A stretch of 5,083 bases of DNA from Conexibacter sp. (GTDB lineage: Bacteria; Actinomycetota; Thermoleophilia; Solirubrobacterales; Solirubrobacteraceae): NCBI GenBank assembly GCA_025964295.1, contig JAOPZD010000221.1, positions 1-5,083 of the forward strand, read 5' to 3'. Of the stretch, positions 1-5,083 are shown in pieces. The notes under the pieces were generated by a model, which saw only the letters and a program-made list of their open reading frames with translations, was not told the DNA's origin and ran no database searches. The position numbers and the translations under genes are program-made. Numbering within the stretch: position 1 is the first letter of the stretch; each line of letters starts with the position of its first letter.

Positions 1-47
1 TCGAGGGACGACTGAACCGCGACTATCGCGGTTGAGTCGTCCCTCGA
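1..47. repeat. Long near-perfect inverted repeat (22-base arms, 3-base loop)
   Basis: Bases 1-22 pair with bases 26-47 around a CTA loop (23-25). Every position pairs except one G-G mismatch (14 against 34). The outer arm is TCGAGGGACGACT (1-13) matched by its complement at 35-47, and the inner arm is AACCGCGA matched by TCGCGGTT. The bases just after it (50-55, TTTGTT) are only weakly T-rich, so it is an imperfect fit to an intrinsic terminator of a gene to the left. A repetitive extragenic palindrome or the remnant of a small mobile element is equally possible. The repeat begins at the first base of the window, so it may extend further left. The structure is certain; the role is not. Confidence 0.85.
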
Positions 48-92
48 CGTTTGTTGGGCCGGGCGGGGTGGACGGCGCGGGCCTCCACGCCG

Positions 93-98
93 TACGCT
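93..98 (+). promoter_or_regulatory. Probable -10 box (TACGCT) of the TfoX-like gene
   Basis: TACGCT matches the TANNNT pattern of an actinobacterial main-sigma-factor -10 element. It ends 8 bases before the ATG at 107, so transcription would begin at or very near the start codon. No Shine-Dalgarno sequence lies in between, and no clear -35 box is visible. The call rests largely on the same arrangement at the other plus-strand genes here. Confidence 0.5.
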
Positions 99-106
99 TC
101 GCCCCG

Positions 107-397
107 ATGGCCGAGCGGTTGGAGGACGTGGTCAACATCGGGCCGGCGCTCGCGCACGACCTGCGCGCGGTCGGCGTCGCCGACCTGGCGACGCTGCGCG
201 CCGTCGGCGCCCAGGAGGCGTGGGTCCGGATGCACGCCGCCGGCTGCCAGGACTGCCTGAGCTCGCTGCTGGCGCTGGAAGGCGCGGTGCGCGGGGTGGG
301 GTGGATGCAGATCTCCGCGGGCGACCGCGACGCGGTGGTGACCTCGGCGCGCGCGAAGCTCGAGGGTCAGCCCGCGGCGACCAGCTCGCCCGCGTAG
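107..397 (+). CDS. TfoX C-terminal-domain-like helix-hairpin-helix protein
   Basis: This encodes a 96-residue protein consisting almost entirely of a domain like the C-terminal half of TfoX/Sxy. Family hallmarks are the NIGP turn of a helix-hairpin-helix (residues 10-13), the LRAVGV segment (19-24), a second short helix ending in VGA (33-35), and ALEGAVRG followed by W (56-66). The N-terminal TfoX domain is absent. Full TfoX/Sxy proteins promote competence gene expression in gammaproteobacteria, but stand-alone C-terminal domains are widespread and mostly of unknown function, so a competence role should not be assumed. Helix-hairpin-helix folds often bind DNA or proteins. A CxxC pair (C47, C50) lies just before the ALEGA helix. 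The ATG at 107 is preferred because the domain begins right after it and a -10-like box ends 8 bases upstream. An in-frame ATG at 32 would start inside the hairpin and add 25 non-conserved residues. The gene converges on the reductase with 25 bases between them. Confidence 0.8.
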   Translation: MAERLEDVVNIGPALAHDLRAVGVADLATLRAVGAQEAWVRMHAAGCQDCLSSLLALEGAVRGVGWMQISAGDRDAVVTSARAKLEGQPAATSSPA

Positions 398-422
398 CTC
401 GGCTCGTCGGCGTTGCGCGGCC

Positions 423-1112
423 CTACTGCGGCTGCGCCGTCGGCCGGATCAGGATCTCGTTGACGTCGACGTGCGGCGGCTGGGTCACCGCGTAGAGGAC
501 CGCGCGGGCGATGTCGTCGGCCTCCAGGCGGCCCTCGCCCGGGTTGTCGAAGAAGGGCGTGTCGACCATGCCGGGCTCGATCAGCGTCGTGCGGATGCCG
601 GTGTCGTTGAGGTCGCCGCGGATCGCCTCGCCCATCGCGGTGACCGCCCACTTCGTCGCGGAGTACAGCGAGCCCGGGATCGCGCGGCGGCCGGCCACCG
701 AGCCGGTGATGAGGACGTGGCCCTTGGTCTCCTTCAGCGCCGGGATCGCGGCGCGGACGGTGTAGGCGGCGCCCAGCACGTTGGTCAGGACCATGTCGCG
801 CCAGTGCTCCGGCGTCTCCTCCAGCCAGCCGCGCCTGGCGCCGAAGCCGGCGTTGGCGAAGGCGACGTCGAGACGGCCGAAGGTCTCCACAGCCGCCGCG
901 ACGAGCGACTCGTTGTCGGTCCACTCCGTCACGTCGGTGGGCACCGCGATCGCGCGCTCGGGACCGCCGAGGTCGGCGGCCAGCGCCTCGAGCTTGTCGG
1001 CCGAGCGGGCCGCGAGGACGAGCCGGTAGCCCGCCTGCGCGGCCTGCCGGGCGGTGGCGGCGCCGATGCCGGTGCTGGCGCCGGTGATGAGGAAGACGGG
1101 GTCGGAGGCCAT
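423..1112 (-). CDS. Classical short-chain dehydrogenase/reductase (SDR)
   Basis: This encodes a 229-residue classical SDR, a cytoplasmic NAD(P)(H)-dependent oxidoreductase with a single Rossmann domain. Visible motifs are the TGASTGIG cofactor loop (residues 10-17), D60 near the adenine pocket, NAG (87-89), N111, and the catalytic S138, Y150 and K154, the last two in YSATK. PG follows at 180-181. The AARS stretch after the second strand (35-38) contains a basic residue, which favours NADP(H). The C-terminal VNEILIRPTAQ resembles the YdfG / L-allo-threonine dehydrogenase-like branch, but the substrate cannot be read from the sequence. The chosen ATG gives the usual N-terminus and has an AGGAG ribosome site 6 bases upstream. 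A longer in-frame ATG ending at 1166 would overlap obgE and add 18 unrelated residues. The gene is divergent from obgE across 35 bases and is the only gene here with a clear Shine-Dalgarno site. Confidence 0.93.
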   Translation of the reverse strand: MASDPVFLITGASTGIGAATARQAAQAGYRLVLAARSADKLEALAADLGGPERAIAVPTDVTEWTDNESLVAAAVETFGRLDVAFANAGFGARRGWLEETPEHWRDMVLTNVLGAAYTVRAAIPALKETKGHVLITGSVAGRRAIPGSLYSATKWAVTAMGEAIRGDLNDTGIRTTLIEPGMVDTPFFDNPGEGRLEADDIARAVLYAVTQPPHVDVNEILIRPTAQPQ

Positions 1113-1130
1113 GTCGGGCTCCTGCCCGGC
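1113..1130 (-). promoter_or_regulatory. Ribosome binding site of the SDR, set in a small hairpin
   Basis: On the minus strand AGGAG (plus coordinates 1119-1123) sits 6 bases before the ATG and fixes the start of the reductase gene. Its AGGA core is the loop of a small inverted repeat: GGGC and GCCC flank it, the pairing extends one more G-C pair on the minus strand, and then there is an A-C mismatch. The last base of the repeat touches the start codon. On DNA this is a palindrome in the centre of the 35-base divergent gap, so it could instead be an operator. The ribosome site is well supported; control by the fold is a guess. Confidence 0.6.
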
Positions 1131-1136
1131 TACCTT
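1131..1136 (+). promoter_or_regulatory. Probable -10 box (TACCTT) of obgE
   Basis: TACCTT fits TANNNT and ends 11 bases before the obgE ATG at 1148. This is close enough for a leaderless or very short-leader transcript, and no ribosome site is apparent in between. A -35 match is not evident at the usual distance. It would serve the obgE-proB-proA-nadD series and lies in the gap shared with the divergent reductase gene. Confidence 0.5.
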
Positions 1137-1147
1137 CTGAAGCACAC

Positions 1148-2494
1148 ATGCTGTACGACAAGGCACGCATCTACGTCCAGGCGGGCGGTGGCGGGAACGG
1201 CTGCATGAGCTTCCGTCGCGAGGCGCACGTGCCCAAGGGCGGCCCGGACGGCGGCGACGGCGGCTACGGCGGCGACGTCGTGCTGCTCTGCGACGACTCC
1301 TTCCGCGATCTGCAGTCCTTCAAGCGCCGCGCGCACTACAGCGCCGCGCGCGGCCGCCACGGCGAGGGCAACCAGCGCCACGGCGCCGACGGCGACGACC
1401 TCGTCGTCCGGGTCCCGCCCGGCACGCAGGTCACCGACGAGGAGGGCGAGACCCACGACCTCGTCGTTCCCGGCACGCGCGTGATCGTCGCCAAGGGCGG
1501 CTCCGGCGGCAAGGGCAACAAGAAGTTCGCGGGCTCCACGCGCCAGTCGCCGCGCTTCGCCGAGCGCGGGCTCGACGGCCAGGAGGGCTGGCTGGAGCTG
1601 CGCCTCAAGCTGCTGGCCGACGTCGGCCTCGTCGGCCTGCCCAACGCCGGCAAGTCCTCCATGTTGGGTCGCATGACGCGCGCCGCGCCGAAGGTCGCCA
1701 ACTACCCGTTCACGACGCTCGAGCCGGTGCTCGGCACGCTCGACGGCGACGACCGCCAGCTCGTGCTCGCCGACATCCCGGGCCTGATCGAGGGCGCCGC
1801 CGGCGGCGCCGGCCTCGGCCACGACTTCCTCGCCCACGTCGAGCGCACGCGGCTGCTCGTCCACGTCCTCGATCTCGCGCCGCTGGACGGCAGCGACCCT
1901 GAGGAGAACTTCGCGACGATCGAGGCCGAGCTGGCCGAGTACGACGAGGGCCTGGCGCGGCTGCCGCGGATCCTCGCGCTGTCCAAGGCGGATCTGGTGA
2001 GCGTCGAGGAGGCCGAGATGGTCGCCGAGGTCTGGCGCGAGCGCTTCGCCGCCGCGGTCCCGCCGCGCGAGGAGTGGGAGGAGCCCGTCGAGCCGACGCC
2101 CGTCCTGATCACCTCCAGCGCCACCGGCCTCGGCCTGGACGAGCTGCGCGCCGAGCTGCTGCGCCGCGTGCCGGTCGTCGAGGAGGCCGTGCTGCCGCCG
2201 GGCCTGGAGGCCGCCGAGGGCCTCGAGGAGCACCGCACGTTCCGGCCCTCCGCCGGGCGTCGCGCCGGGCGCGAGTTCGCCATCGAGCAGGTCGAGGAAG
2301 GGCTCTGGCGCGTGGCCGGCGACGGCGTCGACCGCCTCATCGCCCGCCACGACATGGAGAACCTCGACGCGCTCGCGCACGTCGAGCGCCGCCTGCACCG
2401 CATGGGCGTCATCCGCGCGCTGGAGGCACAGGGCTTCGAGCCCGGCGATGACGTCGAGATCGGCGGCGTCGTGTTCGAGCTGGATCCCTCGTAG
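1148..2494 (+). CDS. obgE: Obg-family GTPase ObgE/CgtA
   Basis: This encodes a complete 448-residue Obg GTPase, a conserved and usually essential P-loop GTPase that binds the 50S ribosomal subunit and links ribosome assembly to growth and the stringent response. The glycine-rich Obg domain covers about residues 1-158, with GGGGNGCMSFRRE (13-25) and GGPDGGDGG (31-39). The G domain follows: G1 GLPNAGKSS (163-171), switch I YPFTT (186-190), G3 DIPGL (209-213), G4 SKAD (289-292) and G5 SSATG (333-337). G4 is normally NKxD, so serine replaces asparagine. A C-terminal OCT domain covers about 365-445 (FRPSAG to VVFEL), an extension found in only part of the family, including actinobacteria. The ATG is chosen because MLYDKARIYVQAG aligns with the usual N-terminus. 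It probably heads an operon, with proB 15 bases downstream. The upstream neighbours rplU and rpmA, common beside obg in other bacteria, are absent. Confidence 0.98.
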   Translation: MLYDKARIYVQAGGGGNGCMSFRREAHVPKGGPDGGDGGYGGDVVLLCDDSFRDLQSFKRRAHYSAARGRHGEGNQRHGADGDDLVVRVPPGTQVTDEEGETHDLVVPGTRVIVAKGGSGGKGNKKFAGSTRQSPRFAERGLDGQEGWLELRLKLLADVGLVGLPNAGKSSMLGRMTRAAPKVANYPFTTLEPVLGTLDGDDRQLVLADIPGLIEGAAGGAGLGHDFLAHVERTRLLVHVLDLAPLDGSDPEENFATIEAELAEYDEGLARLPRILALSKADLVSVEEAEMVAEVWRERFAAAVPPREEWEEPVEPTPVLITSSATGLGLDELRAELLRRVPVVEEAVLPPGLEAAEGLEEHRTFRPSAGRRAGREFAIEQVEEGLWRVAGDGVDRLIARHDMENLDALAHVERRLHRMGVIRALEAQGFEPGDDVEIGGVVFELDPS

Positions 2495-2497
2495 GCT
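2492..2497 (+). promoter_or_regulatory. Possible internal -10 box (TAGGCT) before proB
   Basis: TAGGCT shares its first three bases with the obgE stop codon TAG and ends 12 bases before the proB ATG at 2510. The gap contains no Shine-Dalgarno match. This suggests proB may have its own leaderless promoter as well as read-through from obgE. There is no convincing -35 box. Overlap with a stop codon makes a chance match likelier here than at the other sites. Confidence 0.4.
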
Positions 2498-2509
2498 TCG
2501 CGGCCGCCC

Positions 2510-3607
2510 ATGGCCCGCCACGTCATCAAGCTCGGCTCCGGCATCACCGCCGCCGACGACGGCTCGCTGCGCGCCGAGGTGCTGGCCGCGATCTGCGTCG
2601 TGGTCGCGGCGCGGCGCCGCGCCGGCGACGACGTCGTGATCGTGTCGTCGGGCGCGATCGTCCGGGGCCTCGACACGATGGGGATCACCGCGCGACCGAA
2701 CGCGATCGAGGACCTGCAGGCCGCCAGCGCGATCGGCCAGGGCCGGCTGTTCCGCTTCTACGACGAGCTGCTCGCCGCGCGCGGGGTGACCGCCGCGCAG
2801 GTGCTGCTGACGTTCTTCGACCTCAGCCACCGCACGCACTACCTCAACGCGCGCCAGGCGCTGCGGCGGCTGCTGGACTGGGGCGTCGTCCCGATCATCA
2901 ACGAGAACGACACGACGGCCACCGACGAGATCTCCTTCGGCGACAACGACTTCCTCGCCGCGCAGGTCGCGATCCTCGTCGAGGCCGACAAGCTGCTGCT
3001 GCTGACCGGCGTCGACGGCGTCTTCACCGCGGATCCCCGGACGCACGCCGACGCCGCGATCGTCCGCGAGATCACCGACTTCGAGACGCTCGACGCCCAG
3101 GCGGCGATCGGCAACTCGACCTCGACGCTGGGCTCCGGCGGCATGCGCTCCAAGGTCGTCGCGGCGGAGATGTCGACCGCCGCCGGGATCCCCGCCGCGA
3201 TCGTCAACGGCCTGCGCCACGAGGCGCTCGGCCGCGTCCTGGCCGGCGCGACCGACGAGGGCACGCACTTCCCGGCCCGCGCGCTGGGGATCTCCTCCTT
3301 CAAGCTCTGGCTGCGCTACGCCAAGCCGGCGCACGGCACGGTGGTCGTCGACGCCGGCGCCGCGCGGGCCCTGCGCGACGGCGGCACGTCGCTGCTGCCG
3401 GTCGGCGTCATCGACGTCGTCGGCGCCTTCTCGGCCGGCGACGCGGTCGAGGTCCAGGCCGCGGGCACGCTGCTGGGCAAGGGCATCGCGAACCTCAGCG
3501 CGGCCGAGCTGCGCCGCGTGCAGGGCCTCCAGTCCGCGCAGGTGCGGGAGATCCTGCCGCGCGCGGCGGAGGAAGCGGTGCACCGCGACTACTTCGTCCT
3601 GGCCTAG
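2510..3607 (+). CDS. proB: Glutamate 5-kinase ProB with PUA domain
   Basis: This encodes a 365-residue glutamate 5-kinase, which phosphorylates L-glutamate with ATP to gamma-glutamyl phosphate, the first and usually proline-inhibited step of proline synthesis. The amino-acid-kinase domain spans about residues 1-255. It shows VIKLGS with K7 at the phosphate site, VSSGA (45-49), ASAIGQGRL (72-80), NEND (131-134), FGDND (143-147), the nucleotide-site LLLLTGVDG (162-170) and LGSGGMRSK (207-215) with K215. Family members usually read GTGGM..TK, so two conservative changes are present. A C-terminal PUA domain follows at about 272-350 (AKPAHGTVVVD to GIANLS), a module typical of bacterial ProB. Length is normal. 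The ATG begins directly before the first strand, MARHVIKLGS. It lies 15 bases after obgE and 21 before proA, so kinase and reductase are co-expressed, which suits their unstable shared intermediate. Confidence 0.97.
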   Translation: MARHVIKLGSGITAADDGSLRAEVLAAICVVVAARRRAGDDVVIVSSGAIVRGLDTMGITARPNAIEDLQAASAIGQGRLFRFYDELLAARGVTAAQVLLTFFDLSHRTHYLNARQALRRLLDWGVVPIINENDTTATDEISFGDNDFLAAQVAILVEADKLLLLTGVDGVFTADPRTHADAAIVREITDFETLDAQAAIGNSTSTLGSGGMRSKVVAAEMSTAAGIPAAIVNGLRHEALGRVLAGATDEGTHFPARALGISSFKLWLRYAKPAHGTVVVDAGAARALRDGGTSLLPVGVIDVVGAFSAGDAVEVQAAGTLLGKGIANLSAAELRRVQGLQSAQVREILPRAAEEAVHRDYFVLA

Positions 3608-3613
3608 CGCCGG

Positions 3614-3619
3614 TACCCT
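3614..3619 (+). promoter_or_regulatory. Possible internal -10 box (TACCCT) before proA
   Basis: TACCCT lies in the 21-base gap between proB and proA and ends 9 bases before the proA ATG at 3629. It fits TANNNT, and no ribosome site follows it. A weak candidate -35 (CTTCGT, 3592-3597) lies 16 bases upstream inside the end of proB. It could give a leaderless proA transcript in addition to the operon message. Confidence 0.45.
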
Positions 3620-3628
3620 TCCGGGGCC

Positions 3629-4873
3629 ATGGCCGTCTCCGCCGCCTCCGTCACCGACGTCTGCCGCGCCGCCAAGGCGGCCTCGCGCCGCCTGGCCACG
3701 CTGCCGACGACCGAGAAGGACGCGGCGCTGCTGGCGATCGCCGATGCGCTGGAGGCGCGCGCCGCGGAGATCGTCGAGGCCAACGCGCGCGACCTGGAGG
3801 CCGGGCGCGACGCAGGGCTGTCGGCCGCGCTGCTGGACCGGCTGCTGCTCGATCCCGAGCGGATCGCCGCGATCGCCGCGCAGGTGCGCGACATCGCCGC
3901 GCTGCCCGATCCCGTCGGCGAGGTGCTCGACGGCTTCCGGCTGCCCAATGGGCTGGACGTCGCCAAGACGCGGACACCGCTGGGCGTCGTGGCCGTGGTC
4001 TACGAGGCGCGGCCGAACGTCACGATCGACGCCGCCGCGCTGTGCCTGAAGTCGGGCAACGCGATCGTCCTGCGCGGCTCGTCGAGCGCCACGCACTCCA
4101 ACGCGATCCTGGCGTCGATCGCCGCCGAGTACGCGCCCGAGGGCGCGATCGGCCTCGTCGCCGGCGGCGGCCGCGAGGAGCTGGCCGAGCTCGCCACCCA
4201 GGACGACCTGGTCGACCTGATCATCCCGCGAGGGGGCGAGGGGCTGAAGCAGGCGCTGACCGCGGTCGCGACCGTCCCGATGATCTTCGCCGCCTCGGGC
4301 AACTGCCACGTCTACGTCGACGCCGCCGCCGACCTCGCGATGGCCCTCGACATCGTCGTCAACGCCAAGACGCAGCGCCCCGGCGTGTGCAACGCCGCCG
4401 AGACGCTGCTGGTGCACGCCGACGTCGCGGAGGCGTTCGTGCCGATGGCGCTGCGCGCGCTGCGGGCGGAGGGCGTCGAGGTCCGCGGAGACGCGCGCGT
4501 TCGGGAGCTGGAGGACGCCGTCACGCCCGCCACCGACGCCGACTGGGACACCGAGTTCCTCGCGCTGACCCTCGCGGTCAAGGTCGTCGACGACGTCGAG
4601 GAGGCCATCGACCACGTCAACCGCCACGGGTCGGGCCACTCCGAGGCGATCGTCACCGGCAGCTACCCGGCGGCCCGCGCGTTCGAGCTCGGCGTCGACG
4701 CCGCCTGCGTCTACGTCAACGCCTCGACGCGCTTCACCGACGGCGGCGAGTTCGGCTTCGGCGCCGAGATCGGCAACTCGACCCAGAAGCTCCACGCCCG
4801 CGGGCCGATCGGCCTGCGCGAGCTGTGCTCCTTCAAGTACGTCGTGCGGGGAGACGGGCACGTACGCTCTTGA
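3629..4873 (+). CDS. proA: Gamma-glutamyl phosphate reductase ProA
   Basis: This encodes a 414-residue glutamate-5-semialdehyde dehydrogenase, which uses NADPH to reduce the gamma-glutamyl phosphate made by ProB. The product cyclises and is then converted to proline by ProC, which is not in this window. It has the aldehyde dehydrogenase fold. Motifs are YEARPNVT (125-132), LRGSSS (148-153), IPRGGEGL (199-206), GNCHVYVD (224-231), the catalytic cysteine C254 in [30 protein letters not shown] (374-392) and [10 protein letters not shown] (394-403). The C-terminus FKYVVRGDG is typical. Length is normal and nothing essential is missing. The N-terminal helix after the ATG, with conserved [21 protein letters not shown] (21-41), supports this start. 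The nadD reading frame begins within a few bases of the stop codon. Confidence 0.98.
   Translation: MAVSAASVTDVCRAAKAASRRLATLPTTEKDAALLAIADALEARAAEIVEANARDLEAGRDAGLSAALLDRLLLDPERIAAIAAQVRDIAALPDPVGEVLDGFRLPNGLDVAKTRTPLGVVAVVYEARPNVTIDAAALCLKSGNAIVLRGSSSATHSNAILASIAAEYAPEGAIGLVAGGGREELAELATQDDLVDLIIPRGGEGLKQALTAVATVPMIFAASGNCHVYVDAAADLAMALDIVVNAKTQRPGVCNAAETLLVHADVAEAFVPMALRALRAEGVEVRGDARVRELEDAVTPATDADWDTEFLALTLAVKVVDDVEEAIDHVNRHGSGHSEAIVTGSYPAARAFELGVDAACVYVNASTRFTDGGEFGFGAEIGNSTQKLHARGPIGLRELCSFKYVVRGDGHVRS
4863..4868 (+). promoter_or_regulatory. Possible -10 box (TACGCT) before nadD
   Basis: TACGCT lies inside the last codons of proA and is identical to the hexamer before the TfoX-like gene. 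By the 8-12 base spacing seen elsewhere in the window, translation would start between 4877 and 4881. The only in-frame codons there are CGC (4878) and GTC (4881), neither a normal start. The hexamer call is therefore tentative. Confidence 0.35.
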
Positions 4874-4880
4874 CCGCCGC

Positions 4881-5083
4881 GTCGACGGCGCCTGGGCCAC
4901 TGCTCCGGCCCGGCGCATCGGCATCCTGGGCGGGACGTTCAACCCGCCGCACCTGGCGCATCTGCTGGCCGCGCAGGAGGCCTACGACCAGCTCGGGCTG
5001 GACCGCGTCCTGCTGATCCCCGTCGCCGCGCCCCCGCACAAGGAGGCGCACGACGACCCCGGGCCGGACGTCCGCCTGGAGCT
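4881..5083 (+). CDS. nadD: Nicotinate-nucleotide adenylyltransferase NadD, 5' part
   Basis: This is the N-terminal part of NadD, truncated by the window end. The enzyme transfers AMP from ATP to nicotinate mononucleotide, giving nicotinate adenine dinucleotide in NAD synthesis. The frame contains [15 protein letters not shown] starting at 4917, the nucleotidyltransferase signature with the HxxH pair (H in PPH and in LAH). [12 protein letters not shown] follows, a typical NadD second-strand and substrate-loop motif. The family assignment is strong. The start is unresolved: reading back in this frame from the motif to about 4640, I find no ATG, GTG or TTG and no stop. GTC at 4881 is given as a provisional 5' end because it falls 12 bases after a -10-like hexamer, the same spacing as proB, and gives a 12-residue lead-in. 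An ATC start at 4917 or a sequence error are alternatives. It follows proA closely and is probably the fourth gene of the operon. Confidence 0.85.

Noticed and set aside
32..106. Longer N-terminus for the TfoX-like protein
   Set aside because: The ATG at 32 lies within the right arm of the hairpin and adds 25 residues unlike the family; the ATG at 107 fits the domain and the promoter spacing.
398..422. Bidirectional terminator between the convergent genes
   Set aside because: The 25-base gap shows no clear stem-loop or T-tract, so I cannot support one.
1113..1166. Longer N-terminus for the SDR
   Set aside because: It would overlap the obgE start and add 18 residues ahead of the normal SDR N-terminus; the internal ATG has a good ribosome site.
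471..1208. Plus-strand open frame opposite the reductase gene
   Set aside because: The translation has no family features, and it lies antisense to a complete SDR with all catalytic residues.
1130..4942. Stop-free 1270-codon frame on the minus strand opposite obgE, proB and proA
   Set aside because: Its translation is low-complexity, rich in R, A, G, D and V, with no recognisable domain, and it runs across three strongly supported genes. Long antisense frames of this kind arise from the GC-rich third codon positions of the real genes.
4042..5016. 324-codon plus-strand frame overlapping the end of proA and the start of nadD
   Set aside because: It gives an arginine-rich translation with no domain, in a different frame from both ProA and NadD, whose motifs are unambiguous.
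1..5083. Defence island, phage, insertion sequence, CRISPR, tRNA or riboswitch
   Set aside because: All substantial coding frames are accounted for by housekeeping genes, an SDR and a TfoX-like protein. No repeats beyond the edge palindrome, no transposase or RNA gene signatures were seen.

Overview
The window looks like chromosomal DNA from a very GC-rich actinobacterium. The protein sequences, especially the Obg N-terminus and the ProB, ProA and NadD motifs, together with gene starts that lack Shine-Dalgarno sites, fit the class Thermoleophilia (a Solirubrobacter-, Conexibacter- or Patulibacter-like organism). That placement is inference from sequence style, with no database search. It is mainly a housekeeping locus, and I see no phage, insertion sequence, CRISPR, tRNA or rRNA signal.

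Bases 1-106 hold a long near-perfect inverted repeat at the window edge, then a short promoter region. At 107-397 (+) is a 96-residue protein made almost entirely of a TfoX C-terminal-type helix-hairpin-helix domain. It converges, with a 25-base gap, on a short-chain dehydrogenase/reductase gene at 423-1112 (-). That gene is divergent, across 35 bases, from a plus-strand series filling the rest of the window: obgE (1148-2494), proB (2510-3607), proA (3629-4873) and the start of nadD (from about 4881, cut by the window end).

The four plus-strand genes are tightly spaced (gaps of 15, 21 and about 7 bases) and probably form one operon. ObgE is a ribosome-assembly and stress GTPase. ProB and ProA carry out the first two steps of proline synthesis from glutamate. 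NadD makes nicotinate adenine dinucleotide for NAD synthesis. The reductase and the TfoX-like protein have no evident link to these functions.

The best leads are regulatory. A TANNNT hexamer resembling a -10 box lies 8-12 bases before each of the four confident plus-strand starts, and one also precedes nadD, suggesting leaderless or near-leaderless transcripts. The nadD frame has no ATG, GTG or TTG where its start should be. The 47-base hairpin at the left edge may be a terminator or a dispersed palindromic repeat. I did not find a convincing undescribed multi-gene system.
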